A DNA stretch of 64,000 bases, from the NCBI GenBank assembly GCA_958299035.1, contig CATQJL010000112.1, positions 16,530,880 to 16,594,879 of the forward strand. The letters are read 5' to 3'. This document shows, piece by piece, positions 1 to 12,072 of this stretch. The stretch is from Cylicocyclus nassatus (Eukaryota; Nematoda; Chromadorea; Rhabditida; Strongylidae). Made by a program: the position numbers and the translations under genes. The notes beneath the pieces are model-generated. The model had not been told where the DNA came from, did no database searches, and was given only the letters and a program-made list of their open reading frames with translations. Each line of letters starts with the position of its first letter. The stretch's first letter is position 1.

Positions 1-541
1 ATCACCATGAATCTCATTTCATTATGACTGGTTTCTAGAAGCCAAGGAACCAAGAACAATATTGTTCAACCACTCTTAGTAAATCGAGGTTCGAAAAGTT
101 ATGCGTATTTATTAGTCACTGTGATCATGGTTTTTGTTAACTGATTACGCCAAGTGTAGTAAACATTCTTCAGAACAACTTCGAATCTTTACTTCAATTT
201 CGATGGCATATGCCGCAAAAAAGAGAAGCATGCAAATACACAAAAAACGATTAAATGAGCAAACGATTAAAAATACCAACAGTACTATACCTCACGCAAC
301 TAACATAAAAATATGGAAGTTACAAATAGGTTGTTAGCCATAATTATGTGTATCAAAAAATCGGAGGAATGTTCGGCTTCTTAGCCAGGTAATCCCAAAA
401 CTGTAGATATTGTTGTTCAGATTTTGCTCAAATGGTCTGCTTTTCCCTCATTCGAGGTCGTAGATGCCCCATTCGCTGAAATAGAGTTTGACAAACGCAC
501 AAGCACCCAAGTAATAAGCAATGACTCCAAATTACAAGCCT
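1..541. other. 3' flank of the BTB gene, no gene seen
   Basis: I see no convincing exon here. The open frames on the plus strand lack codon structure and lie in an AT-rich stretch. It is probably the 3' flank of the minus-strand BTB gene that ends at 542. Confidence 0.4.
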
Positions 542-1931
542 TCAGAGGGGATGTTCCTGCTTCGGACCTAAACGTTTATGCAACGTTTCCAGCAGTAGAT
601 AACGCAAGTCCGGGGATGCGTTCTTCACGCGTGGATCGTCTAGCAGTAGCAAAACATCAAACGAATTTTGAAGTAGTGCCAGACAATCGTTCTAAACTTG
701 CAAGAATACATTTTCTAGATGTATTCTTCCAGAACAAACCTGAAGAGAACCCATTTTGTAAGTTGTGGCAAACACAAGTCTTTGGAGAAGATCGAACGAT
801 TTCCTAGCATCTTCAGTCCTTAGATAGTTTTCACATTTTTTCAAAATGTGCTCAACATCAAAGCGAAAAGCCGTCGGTAATACGCTTTCAACGTTTTCAC
901 CTGTGACGAAAAGTTTAGATTCATGTTAAAAGAAATCGTACCCACCTGTGATGTTATGAAAGGGTGGATAAATGGTTTCCAAAAAAGCAATGAAATCTTT
1001 TATGTTGACATCTTCAAGCAAAAACACTCGTTCTTCGCAGACAGCTGGGGATGGAACACCATCATCTGCAAAGAACTTCAACGCTGGTGATATGGAAAAA
1101 TAACATAGTGCACGTTTTTTAAGAAGCAATACCAAACTCTTTCATTTTCATGAGTCGAACGTCGAACTGCATTAAATTCACAGTCTGTCTCAAAGGCAGT
1201 GATTGATAAAATGGACTCCTAGGAACGCGCTTCAGAAGGGCACCAATGACGCCCTCTCAACGGAAGTGGGCGGGGCTGGTGGACCTTTGAAGCGCCTTCT
1301 CAGGACGAACTTTGGTGTATATGAAGAGCCCACATGCGCTAACATGAAGCTAGGCTCTGGCGCAACAGATGCCTATGGGAAAGGACACTGCGTATGAGGT
1401 AAACTGTGGTGTATATGAAGTGGTTGCAGGACTTTGGATATAAATTTGTCTATTTTTGTAGCCAAACATGCTTCCGAAGCTAACTACGATTACCTAACAT
1501 TACTGCTTTGCTTAAACGCAACTCTTAAACATACCATGAGAAGAAAAAAGATTGACATTGAGAACGCTGTCATCTCTCGAGGGCTGTTCAGGCATACTAG
1601 CCCTAAAAAAACGACACTGCACAAAAGAAAACACCCTGATGGGAATCTGACCGCGAGCTCGGAATGTCGAAATCATCGCCCGACTCGGACCTATCCAAAT
1701 TGGAAGCAGGAGATTCAGCGCGCTCCGGTGTAAATAACGTCGCAAATTTTTGCGAGTTCATCATTAGGTACTGAACAAAGGAAGCTTTTATTTTTCAAAA
1801 CACACAAGCCAGTAGCAACCTCCTTATTTACAAAAACACGCATGTCACTGTTTTTGAAGGCAATGCAAGTGTTGTTGAATTCCGTAGGCTTTGTAAACTC
1901 CGAATCAGGTATTGCAGCTTCTCTGGAACAG
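542..1931 (-). CDS. BTB/POZ-domain protein, C-terminal part (BATH-like)
   Basis: Minus-strand exons fit together by phase: 1083-946, 900-740 and 691-542 (stop at 544-542), with short introns using GT/AG. The 1083-946 exon ends a BTB fold (RVFLLEDVNIKDFIAFLETI). The next one gives the helices after the BTB fold (ENVESVLPTAFRFDVEHILK), and the last gives DDPRVKNASPDLRYLLLETL before the stop. A further exon near 1931-1830 carries a BTB start (SDMRVFVNKEVA). It is separated from 1083 by about 700 bases of repeat-like sequence, and I could not make that junction phase cleanly. In nematodes this layout is typical of MATH-BTB (BATH) proteins, which act as substrate adaptors for cullin-3 ubiquitin ligases; that role is inferred from the family. 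No MATH domain is visible in the window, so the gene is partial or the copy is decayed. The plus-strand 127-codon frame at 424-807 is a shadow of these exons. Confidence 0.65.
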
Positions 1932-1963
1932 CTGGAAGTGATCAGTACGAAAGCAGTAATCAT

Positions 1964-2700
1964 TCACTACTGAACTCATACCTAGAAGTACTGAGAATTC
2001 CCAGATCAAGTAAACTTTGTTAAACCCTTCAAATGATCAAACAAAACTAAATTATATTTTTGAATTTTAAAATAAAAGAGATTTGCTTTCAAGATAGTTA
2101 CTCAGAAGCTATTTTTTGATTAGTCTCGTAGAACAGCCCTCAAACACGGCACTTCAAAATTCGCAGTTTTAGTTTGGACGCAAGCATTACTGAATTGCAG
2201 CTAGATAGCTAGAGTAATTCTGTAAAAAATTTCTTACTGGGAACAGTTAGATTAGTTAGAACTTAACTCTCTTACGGAATAATAAAAGAAATGCTAAATA
2301 AGTCATATATTGCGTTGTAGCATAAGTCTTATTACACCTTAACTTTCTACGACGATAAGTTGTACACTTCATATCCTTGACAGAGCTACTGGGTACCATC
2401 TGGAAGAGCAAAGCAAGCTCTATAAGATGGTGTAAGAAATTCTGCACCGGCTTCGATTCGCCATTAATTTGCAGCCAGAATCTGAGTAATACTGAAGGCT
2501 GAAAAAATAGGGGGAATTCATATCTTCAAAAAAAAAATCCTACGTTTTTCTACTTGCTCACACAAATTGCATACCACATCAAACACTCACATGTATCGAT
2601 CCTGTGTTTCTTCCTCATCTGGAAATCGAGAAAACGAATTTTTCCGCTCGTATAGAAACCGAGCTACGCTGTTCCCACTCATATAATTGTTTTGTACAAG
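1964..2700. other. No gene seen
   Basis: AT-rich sequence without an exon pattern, recognised repeat or RNA gene. Confidence 0.3.
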
Positions 2701-2702
2701 CC

Positions 2703-2864
2703 CTTAGAAGTATAACCGTAAATTTTTAGCTTCCCACAGGCCTCAGTTCTTCAAAACTATCAAATTTAGCTCTTCTCACTCGGGTGTTCCATGTTAAAAC
2801 CAACCGATAATTCTCGAAAACTGGAGCCTGTGGAAAGTTGTAAATTTACGGTTATACTTCTGAC
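2703..2864. mobile_element. Small foldback element (MITE-like)
   Basis: About 160 bases bounded by inverted ends. The left end (TTAGAAGTATAACCGTAAAT) and the complement of the right end (TCAGAAGTATAACCGTAAAT) match apart from one base, followed by a shared CCACAGGC stretch. There is no coding capacity. This is a non-autonomous inverted-repeat element of unknown superfamily. Confidence 0.6.
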
Positions 2865-3429
2865 GTGAGTATACACTTATGTGGATGGAAACAGACAGCT
2901 TTGTTTTTATATAATGAAAACTTTCGCTTGCTTGATTGGAAAAAATACAGGAATGGTACGTATAGGTGTCTGATGTGGTGTGCGATTTGTATGAGCAAGT
3001 TGCAAATCCGTAGGACTTTTGGCCATATTTGTATGGGAATTTTGGAAGTTTTGCTTCTTATAATTTGAAAATTTGCAAATTTGGAATTCGCGTAGACTGG
3101 TAATTCTTCTCACAATGTACTCGATGCAGATACCACTGGTAGAAAAATCATTACAGTGTTTAGACGTCTTTGAGAATCCCCAAGTAGAGCATTTGCCAAG
3201 TCATCTTGCACACGTAGCTTTTGCAATTTAGAAAACCCCTTGGGATGTGATGTAGTACAAGTTTCCGTAAGATAAGCCTAGTTATATATCACAGAATCCA
3301 TTTTTGCTGTGCAAGTCTAGCAAACCTTTGCTTATTTGATTCAATGCAGATTCATAGAAGTTTTGAAAAGCGAAGGTGCGAATGTTACATGGACTTTAGT
3401 TGGATTGGAAGTATTGAGATGCATCGTCT

Positions 3430-3720
3430 TCTCTATATATATAAAACTCAGTAATTGTCTGTTTGGAGGGTATGTGAGTTATAGAAATGCGCACCGCTCA
3501 ACCAATTGGGCTGAAAGTTTGCACACAGATGTTTTCGACCGCGGAGACGGTTTTAGGCATACCTTCGATAGTCAAGAGACAGAGCCTAGAAAGTGATAGT
3601 TGTTTGAGTTCTTGCCCCCTATAAATAGTGAAGGTTGTTTTAGAAAAAATAGATGGAAATTTAGAGATTTGAATTGAACCAGGAAACTTGAGAAATTCAT
3701 ATAAAACAGAGGCTATCACA
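3430..3720 (+). mobile_element. Helitron/HINE-like repeat fragment
   Basis: It begins TCTCTATATATATAAAACTC and continues with a run containing CAACCAATTGGGCTGAAAG. This opening resembles the 5' ends of widespread animal Helitron-like non-autonomous elements. There is no Rep/helicase coding sequence and I could not fix the 3' end. The assignment rests on remembered family features and is tentative. Confidence 0.35.
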
Positions 3721-4404
3721 TCACCAAATTTAAAACCTTATCTTGGTGGTTTCCTACGCACATTTTTGTCTTCAGAATTGCCGGTTAAATTGGGTGGCAA
3801 CAGAAACAAAGTTCTTTTCTAATTGAAAAAAAAGCGTTAGCTGTGGCGGTAGTTGGGAGACCGAAAGAAGGCAAACTTGTCAACAACTTCAACAACTGAA
3901 CTGAACATGTTAAACATGTCTGAAAAGTTATGCTGCACATCGACGCCAATCTGATTTTTGACGCGTCCTTTAAATTTTCACCCCCGCATGGTCGTTTCGT
4001 ATCCTGCGACGTTGTCTGGATTCTTCCGCTCATCCTTCTGAGCAAGTAACGTCCAAGCTGGAGAAAATTCGTTGCAAAAGCATTGAAAAAGAACAAGGTA
4101 AAGAAAAACTACTTTTTGGTAATTTTCACAAAAAAAAACCGGCATAAGCAAAGAAGTAAGCTCGGCGACGTTGTCTACATCATAGACAGAAACAAGATCT
4201 ATCGAATACACAAAAAAAACCGAGTGAAAAGAGTTGAACTGAAGAAAAAACAAGAGGTTTTCGAAAACTCCGTTTTTCCTATATTTCTCATTTAAATCAT
4301 AAAAAGGAGTCTTGTGACGTTGTCAGCGTGAAAATAGAGATCAAGAGCTTTAATATGATATATAGATTGTCGAAATTGGGCTCTCAACAACGAAGAAAAG
4401 AGTA

Positions 4405-4521
4405 CCAGAGCCAAATGCCCCGCGCCCCGCTTTTGGGGTAGCGAGGTAGCGCGCAAGTCGCGGAGACGCAGACGAGCAGCGGAGACAGACCAGAGCCGGC
4501 GGGGCATTTGGCTCTGGTCAT
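4405..4521. mobile_element. Short foldback element
   Basis: About 117 bases with near-perfect inverted ends, CCAGAGCCAAATGCCCCGC on the left and its complement on the right. The GC-rich centre contrasts with the AT-rich surroundings. MITE-like, no coding capacity. Confidence 0.55.
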
Positions 4522-5259
4522 TGATCTCCGCAGGATCATAGCGAAACCCTGTAACATTATATATCGTTGTGATCCTCATGAGACGCCCAGGAGGACTGAC
4601 AGCGTCGCGGGTCTTGAAAATCACTCCATAACGAGATAGACCAGCATTTAAGTAGCGACTCTCTGCGCAAGATTTGAGCGCAGTTTCTCATTTCTATTTA
4701 ACTCCAGCTGCTTTCATGAACTTCCAACGCTCACTCGAAGTCTAGAGAAAGATTAATTGAGAAATTTTGCTCCAGTTCCTCATTGAATTTTTGAATAAAA
4801 GTCTTTTTGGCAAGAAAGGGCCATAAAAACGTAATCCTTCGGTTTTTTGAGCTTCTTTTGGATGTCACTACCATACTGACCTCATTCACATCTTTCCCTA
4901 TATGGATATGTCTAGTTATGCCATGATATCCGGGGCTTCGCCTCGGATGACTTCTCTCTAAGTGAAGGTTGTGCTCTATCATGACGCTCAAAGTGAAGGT
5001 CACCAGAGTACGTGGCTCTATGTATCGAAGGTAAGGTTTTAGGCTACTTTTTGCGGCGACTCACTGGGTCCTTCTATCGATTTATTGATTTGTTTACATT
5101 TTTCTAAGGGATTGAAGGCTTATCATGTTTGATCAAGCATTTTGCCATAGTCATGTAAAGGAGGGTGGTAAAGCTCATTTTCACCTCAGGAGGAGGACGC
5201 GGTTGGCGAGGGCTTGGTCTGGACCGGGAAAGCCAACTAGTAGATAATAAAGGACGTTT

Positions 5260-5540
5260 TGTGAGCTTTAGCGGAATGTGAAAGAATAGATCGATTAGTT
5301 GACTGACATTGTAATGTTAGGTCAGCCTAGTTATATGTCCACCATTTGGTGAACAAGAGTTTGTAAGAATTAATAGACAGGTTGAGGTAAGTTGGAGGAA
5401 GCTTTGCTGAAGCATTTTTGTATGGAATGAATGGATTCGCGAATGCGATATCTTATCGCACCGCACACACTAAGCCCATTTCATTCGCACGAAAAGCCCA
5501 TTTTGCGGGGGCTTTCGTGGATATCATTCCAGAAGTTTTG
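5260..5540 (+). repeat. Dispersed repeat, copy 1
   Basis: This stretch recurs in reverse orientation at about 13545-13830, in the large intron of the WASP-like gene. Shared blocks include GGAATGAATGGATTCGCGAA (with small changes), ATGCGATATCTTATCGCACC and a block around TGACATTGTAATGTTAGGTC. There is no protein signal. It is likely a dispersed non-autonomous element. Confidence 0.6.
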
Positions 5541-5550
5541 GAGTGCTTAA

Positions 5551-6007
5551 AGGCAGTGGCTCGGGGAAATTGCGACTGCGGGCTTTTCACGACTACATGA
5601 CGTTCTGGATCAGCTGAGTCCGGTACTGCGCTTAAAAGATCGAAAATTGCTTTCTTGGCGTTTCCGAGCCTTGGAGATTGCTAAAGGGGCGGGGCGAGGG
5701 ATTCACCCCAAAAGGAGCAACCGGCTGCTGGAGACTATCACTCCCTATTTTGGCGGCAATAGCCTGATCAGCCTAGGCAGCCATCGTAATACAGTTTGCC
5801 GCCAATATAGGTGGAGTTACAGTCTCCTGCAGCCGGTTGCTCATTTTGGGGTGAATCCCTCGCCCCGCCTCCCCAGCAATCTCCGAGGCCCGGAAACGCC
5901 AAAAAAGCACTTTTTTGACTTTTCAAGCGCAGTACCGGACTCAGCTGGTCCAGAAGGCATTGCAGTCGTGGAAAGCCCGCAGTTGCAACTTTCCCGAGCC
6001 ACTGCTT
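5551..6007. mobile_element. TTAA-flanked MITE with long palindromic arms
   Basis: The left end is TTAA followed by AGGCAGTGGCTCGGG. The right end is the complement, CCCGAGCCACTGC, followed by TTGTAA. Arms of more than 200 bases are inverted copies of each other around a centre near 5780, so the element folds into one long hairpin. It belongs to a family with at least five members in this window (8691, 12073, 20380 and 52278 are the others). No coding capacity. Confidence 0.7.
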
Positions 6008-6119
6008 GTAACACTTTGACGACCATGCGGATTTTTGGTTGTCTGCCTTCTGGGACCAAGGCGTTTACAGACCAGCCCACATTTTTCAACTATAGTTACG
6101 CCTATTGCCATCTATAGTA

Positions 6120-6455
6120 CACCTACAGTGAATCAAAAAGGGTGACAAAAGGTGGACGTCATCTTTGAATTCAGTGCAAGAAGAAGCTCTTGGAGTGAGT
6201 TTATTTCAGAATAGTTTTTAACAAAATTCAAGCCTTGACACACATGGTGTGTCAAGCGGTCCCATACTAGTCATTGCTTGACACAACATGTGCGTCAAGC
6301 GGTCGTCAATGTTTTAAATCAACCTCTTCGTCAACACACTTGGAAAAACAAGAGTAGGATAGGGCGCTCTAAACGAGTTTCCTGCTCCAGTCGATGTATC
6401 CCCAGCTAAGGGTATGGATGACTCGACTTACACTCAAAACGTTCATCCACTCAGA
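6120..6455. other. No gene; short repeated TTGACACA motifs
   Basis: No exon is seen. At 6234-6303, CTTGACACAC and TGTGTCAAGCGGTC are repeated in direct and inverted form, giving a short self-complementary cluster. Confidence 0.35.
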
Positions 6456-6459
6456 TGAG

Positions 6460-7031
6460 CGCCGGGGGCAGGCGGCCATGCCATTTTTGGGCAAGCGGGC
6501 ACCGGAAAAATAGTTCGCTGATTTCTTGCTGTCTGCTTGCAGATATTTGGAAGAATTTTAGCGAAATTTCGGACGAATGCTTGAAGAACAATTGCGGTTT
6601 CCTTGCAGATTAGCTGCGGCGCAGTGGCCGCATTCTCGCGGACTTTCCGCGAGAATATGCAAAATTTTCGAGGGCCGCACGGCCCTTTATGGAGGACCGC
6701 GCAGCCCCCAGGTACTTTCCGCTAAGAGAAAGTACCTCAAACTTGAGTAATTAAACCATTGATGACTCCTCTGCCATGTAGAGTCTCACCTTTGCTCGGC
6801 GTACACCCGAAACTGCTTAAAAACCGTCCGAGCGCCAGCTGAAAATTTGACCAGCGCTCGCTGAAAGAGATTATTTGACGAGCGCCTGCAGAAAATTCTG
6901 TGTTGCTGCCCGCTGGCAGAACATTAGACAGTAAAGGAAGTGCCGCCCGCTGAAGGTTTGGCCACGCCCCAAAATTCTGCTGAGCGCCTGCAGAAAAAAT
7001 GCGAGTTTGCGGACCGCCTGCCCCCGGCGAT
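6460..7031. mobile_element. MITE-like element with GC-rich inverted ends
   Basis: The left end CCGGGGGCAGGCGGCC and the right end CCGCCTGCCCCCGG are complementary. The interior has repeated GAGCGCCTGCAGAAAA-type subterminal motifs at 6850-7000. About 570 bases, no coding capacity. Confidence 0.55.
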
Positions 7032-8686
7032 TGTCTGAGCATACCTATGACTATTTCAATACTTGATGTAAAGGCAATATCTATTTCACATAATACTTAT
7101 TTAGACCTACAAATGGAATCTCACTGCAATATTTTCTTCTACGTTGTCATTTTCTCTGATATTGCATTCTTGTTGAATTGCACGCCGCTGCACGCCGCTC
7201 AACACGGAGGTAGTGGGGGCGTCGGGTAGTTGAAACAGTCCTAGGTACGCATGGATTTCGCCATATCGCCTAGGTGCTAACCGCCAAAGCGTACCACTCG
7301 AGAGTGATGGGTCACATCCCATCATACTCCGTTATCTTGAGCTCAATGTAATACCTCCAAAAATGCCCTCAGATTAAAGCCTTGATAACGTTAAAAGTTT
7401 ATGTATTGCCCTTATGCAGTATAGATCTGTTCCGTCTTATACCGTCGAATGGGTCTGAGGTTTTTGAGTGTAATAATATTCTTATTTATTACTTTCTATG
7501 CAGTGTGTTTAGGTTGGTTTGTGCTTTTACTCATTTTTTGGTGCACCTCGAGTGTAATAGATAAAGATAAAGATAAAGATAAGGGTGGATCTACAGTCAC
7601 TCCCTAATGATACTGCACTGTTTTCACTCCTTGTGACTTTGATCTCAGTTCGTGTGCAAGAGACATGGAGCTTACTATCGGAGCTGCAGCCATAGGAAAA
7701 CTACTCTGTCTCACGTAGTCGAACACGACTGAAGATGTAAAGCAAGAAGATAATAATCACACTTACCCATCGCGCACTTGTACTTCCACTTTCAAAATGC
7801 GTCCACAGTTCGCAGGACACGCCGTGCCCATCGTAAGCTTCGAAAAGTTCTGTAGCAATCCGATTACAGCAGCAGATCGTAAAACAAACAATGCAAACGA
7901 TAATGTAACATGTGACTGCTTGCGCAGTCGTGCCGCGCCGCTACTCCAACTCGCGCGAGCGCTTTGAGGGGTTGGATCCTGAGACACTAAGAAGTCATTG
8001 CAATGAGCTCGCACTCGAAAGTTCAAATGTGGGTGTATGCCTTTCTGAACCGCTCCGTCCTAGCGCTAATTACTCTGCCCGCCCTAATTACTTCGCCTTT
8101 CTAATAATCTAACAGAGTTTTCAAATATTTCTGAGCATTCCAAAGCAAGTGAGGCAACGAATAATGATAGTGAGGATGTTTGAATTATGAATTCAAAAAG
8201 TTAGAAAGATTGCATGTTTTTAGGCCATTTCGTGGTTTTTCTTCGCCCTTCTCAGTTTACAAAACACCATGAAGTCTGCACGTGTAAGCTAAAGAATTTA
8301 TCTAAGCCGCCGACATAAAACATTTTCGAATTTCATGGGAAACGAAATCTTGTTTGATTCTTTTTACCATGAGAATTCCTTTGCAGTTCAATTCAGACGT
8401 TTCTAACGATAGCGTAGCTCTCGCCTACCCAAGCGGCGGCAGCACCGACCAATCAGAGGCGCGCAGTAATTAGGCTGCTAATGCTAGCGGTACAGAAGGG
8501 CCGTCTCCCTTCAAATGTTTCCTCAATTTCGAAATCCATGCATCGAGATTTTATGGGAAAGTGTTAACAAGAAGGAAGACGAATGTGTTGCCGATGGGCT
8601 CCACCCCCGCGTATTTAGCACCATCAGGGGTAGAGGGAGATACCCTACAGGGTCGCCCGTGGACACACGCAATGTGAACGCACCGC
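7032..8686. other. No gene seen; short (AAAGAT)n at 7558-7585
   Basis: About 1.65 kb without recognisable exons, apart from a small hexanucleotide run near 7560. The open frames here are short and show no protein-like composition. Confidence 0.3.
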
Positions 8687-8690
8687 TTAA

Positions 8691-9047
8691 AGGCACCGTC
8701 CACCCAAATTCTCGACTTCCGAGTTTTTGTCATTTCAGGGCCTTCTCATGTCCCTGATTCCAAATATGAGTCGAGAATCCGCAAAAACCTCGTCAATCCC
8801 CATTCCGGAGAACCCACTGGCCGGCTTTCCAGAACGGTGATTGGATGAGCGCGCACAAATGGGCGGGCATGGTTGGGGAGGGGTGGGCATGAGTAGGGGG
8901 TCCTCGTGCGTCTTCGCTATTCCGAAGCGATTTTCTGGCTTCCGAAGCGGCATATTGCGCCGCGACTTGGGCATTGGCGTGATAGGTGGCCCTACTGTTA
9001 TAAGCTGCCAAAAGCTCAACACCTTCAACTTAGGGTGGACGGTGCCT
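8691..9047. mobile_element. TTAA-flanked MITE
   Basis: TTAA (8687-8690) precedes AGGCACCGTCCACCC. The complementary end GGGTGGACGGTGCCT is followed by TTAA (9048-9051). TTAA on both sides looks like the target-site duplication. Same family as 52278-52391, and related in its outer bases (AGGCA) to 5551, 12073 and 20380. Confidence 0.75.
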
Positions 9048-9079
9048 TTAATACATATCGTGCATCACCAGAATTTGTC

Positions 9080-9210
9080 CCATATGCACCGTCAACGCGG
9101 CTGCCTTTCAATCGTTTTAACATGTCAATCCAGCGAATTCAAGGCGCTCATTCGAAGTTGACATCCTAAATGATCGAAAGACAGCCACGTTGATTGTTTA
9201 TATGGGAACA
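9080..9210. mobile_element. Small MITE with CAACGTGGCTG ends, copy 1
   Basis: The ends GTCAACGCGGCTGCCTTTC and GAAAGACAGCCACGTTGA are inverted repeats. A second copy of about the same size lies at 11357-11488. No coding capacity. Confidence 0.6.
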
Positions 9211-9285
9211 ATTCTGGGGCATGCACCATACAAGCGAGAGTTATTTGTTGCACAGATATCCGCGGGGACTGCCTGCGGCGAGTGG

Positions 9286-10937
9286 CTATGCATAACTTTT
9301 TACGAATGTTCGCAAGATTTTGGAAACATAACGTCTTCTGTCAGTTTCCTGCACTTCGTCTACACAAAATTGTCTGCACTGTTGCGGCTGTGTGGATAAA
9401 AGAGTCCTTTTCAAATTAACAGCGATCCGTGATGGGGTCCATTTTGATGCGGTCTCAAAAATATCAAAGTCATAGATATCGCTTGAACTTCTTCTACGGA
9501 AATTATTGTCATGCTGATAATAAATGTCACATTTTCTTGCACACAAGCTCTCGAAGTGTGGTTGTAGTAAGCATACCTTGAGGTCTTCACAAATTTAAGT
9601 GTAATTTGATTTAGGGCTAAGGTGCGTTCGTACCCCCCAGATCTAATACTAGGTCAGTGTAAAACTTCTTGCATAAGTAACATGCAATTGGATAACTGTC
9701 CAAATGCTTCCCCAAATTTAAGTAGAGGAAAAAATTCTTTCTTTGGACGCACCTTCATTAGAGAAGAATTTTCTTGAGAAATTTCTTGTGCTGTTGGAAA
9801 GGCAGCAGTTGCATCTTCGACGTGTGTCAAGACAGTGCGATGAACAGAAAAGTGCTGCTTTTTGACATTTCGTAAGTTTTCGATTTGCCTCTGAAGTTCA
9901 TCAGCCTGGTTTCTAGGAAGAGTTTGAATTTGGTTCTCCATCTCATTCAGTGAATCTTCGGTAAGTTCGGAAATAGGAATCGTTTTGAGTTGCGACAGTT
10001 GCTCGGTGATTATTCTGACGAGGATGCGCTTGAGTTCGTTCTTCTTAGAAGTTTTCTTGGCATCGTCTAGTTTCGAGACAAGGCTCTTCATAAGATTTTC
10101 TTGGCGAGCAATGAGAGAGGGGTCTGGACACACATGCTTACAAGCGTGGTTAGCCTCTTCGTATTTCTTCTTTAGCGCCGCTAGTTGTGCTTGAAGTGCC
10201 GGAAGTCGGAACTTTCCGACATTCTCAATAATTTCCTGGTTGGGCTTTCTGTCTAGCAAATCGCAGATGATGGAACTCGTCTCGACGTTGAAGTGAAATA
10301 TTTCGTCACAGCGCAGATACTCGTCCTCAATTTCAGCTGACATCTCATTCAATGCTTCTTTGTACTCCTTCTTTAATTGTTGTGCGCTAATGTGGAAGAA
10401 TCGAGCATCTGCACGAGGGCTCTCCAGGGGTTCAAGTAATTCAGAGAGCTGTTGAAGTTTACGAACTTTGTAACAAATAGTCGCCTTTCTATGCTCCTCT
10501 GAAATTACCTTGAAGTCCTTTCTAACGTCACTGATAAATCTTCTTGGTTTTCGCAACGCTTCTTCGAGTGGCTTTCGCAGATTGTTCAATTCAATTTTCA
10601 ATTCCTCTCTTATTCGCACAAATGCATCCCAGTTGTTAGCACGTTTTTGCAAGGCTGAGAGCACGAAATGAGCGCGAGAGAGAATTTCTTTGAGGGCTTC
10701 TATTGAACAATGAGATTTTGGTGCATTCTGCAGAAGAGTTTTGGCTTTCTTGCATTCATCAGCCAACTCTTTTGCAAATTTTCTGTATCGTTCCGGTACT
10801 CCTTTTGCATCTCTCAAAAGCCGATCACCATCGACGTAGAGTTGGCTTAATCGTCTGGATATGGAGTTGATAGCATCGGCTGGCTGTTGATCAGCTGTTC
10901 GTTTTGCACCTTCATCCTCCATTTCAATGAGACGCTG
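9286..10937 (-). CDS. Coiled-coil / spectrin-like protein, last two exons
   Basis: One long exon (10937-9753, about 395 codons) is bounded by a TTTTCAG acceptor and an AAG|GTGCGT donor. In the same phase it joins a final exon 9513-9286 with a stop. The long exon is almost entirely charged amphipathic helix (for example LRKPLEEALRKPRRFISDV and PALQAQLAALKKKYEEANHA), as in spectrin repeats or long coiled coils. The 76-residue tail (RRRSSSDIYDFDIF and after) has no KASH, EF-hand or other domain I recognise. Candidates are a large cytoskeletal linker of the ANC-1/nesprin or spectraplakin type, but I could not confirm any. A methionine at 10922 lies inside the exon, and the upstream splice acceptor makes an internal exon more likely than a start. 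Earlier exons were not found between here and the WASP-like gene on the same strand. Confidence 0.6.
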
Positions 10938-11356
10938 CTGAAAATGACATTCGCTTCAACTTATAATTTTGAAATGAAATTTTAAACTCTGTCTTATGGA
11001 TCAGGTTCAATGATACTAATAGTGATCTGCAGCAAATTTCGTTTACTTTTTTGATAAGCAGTATGGGATTCGAAATTTTGCTTGTATTATACTGATGGAT
11101 TCCATCCCCTCCCCCTCCTTCCAAAATTCTTAGGCAGAAGAAGAAGTATCTCTCCCAGTAGTCATCTCCATGAGCGAGATCCAGTCACTCAAGCGCTGAT
11201 TTCCCCAAGTAAACAGTAAGCTCTTGGTTGGACTGATGTCGGAAACGTATGTGTGAAAAGTTTGGTGCTGATCGGTCCGCACACAAGAATCTCCATAAAA
11301 CACGCACTAGCTGACAATGTACCAACAATTCATGTATCATACCCCAGAAATGTTTC

Positions 11357-11488
11357 CATATGAACCATCAACGTGGCTGTCTTTCGATCATCTTAACATG
11401 TAAACTTCGAATAAGCGCATAGTATTTGCTGGAATTGACGTGTTAAAACGATCGAAAGGCAGCCACGTTGAAAGTTTACTATTCTGAG
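11357..11488. mobile_element. Small MITE with CAACGTGGCTG ends, copy 2
   Basis: The inverted ends ATCAACGTGGCTGTCTTTCG and CGAAAGGCAGCCACGTTGA match copy 1 at 9080-9210. Confidence 0.6.
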
Positions 11489-11499
11489 GAATGCACGAT

Positions 11500-11670
11500 G
11501 TAATCAGTATATGGGCGATGTAGCACGCAAAGACTGCGAATCCATCTGCGTCTCTGTGATCAGGAGCTCTCTCGTTTCTCTTACCATCTGCTGCCTCTCC
11601 CATGCAGAGCTATCTTGCTCGGACACAAGGGCGCCCAGACTTTGCGTATTTTGAATCGCCGGTAGTTTTG
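11500..11670. repeat. Dispersed repeat with hairpin ends, copy 1
   Basis: About 170 bases bounded by GCGATGTAGCACGCAAAGAC and a complementary CAGACTTTGCGTATTTTGA. A close relative is at about 57925-58095 (shared CTTACCATCTGCTGCCTCTC-type core). MITE-like. Confidence 0.5.
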
Positions 11671-12068
11671 CAAATCTGAGAATCAGATAACTTCATAATT
11701 ATTTTCTGAGACATGACTGTCACCGCCCCCTTCTCTTGAGGTTTGGGGTCATACACCCGTGAAAACTTCAGAAAACGTTTAAAAAATTTTTTTGGAAGAC
11801 GCTGCTGACGCCACACTCAATCATTCAATTCATTCTCTCATATAGAAAAGTTCTGGGATTTCGTGAAGCCGAAATCGAACTTTCGTGCCATGCCAAGTGT
11901 TCGTTCCCCGAGAATTATCTGCAAACATCTAGACAGCTTGAGTTCTGCATTGTCATACAAATGATCGAACATAAGCTCTCGCGCTGATGAAAGTTGAAAA
12001 ACATTAGTCAGTCACATTGCAAATCTTCGCCTATTTCATGCCATGTAAACAAAGAAGCAGCAAACTCA
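11671..12068. other. No gene seen
   Basis: I looked for a WASP C-terminal VCA (WH2 plus acidic tail) exon on the minus strand here and found none. No repeat was recognised. Confidence 0.3.
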
Positions 12069-12072
12069 TTAA

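Noticed and set aside
424..807. 127-codon plus-strand frame
   Set aside because: The opposite strand encodes well-phased BTB-gene exons over the same bases, so this is a shadow.
4083..4295. Possible BEL/Pao integrase tail in a Lys-rich frame
   Set aside because: The text (KLGDVVYIIDRNKIYRI) is suggestive but no other pol motif is near, and it is heavily A-rich.
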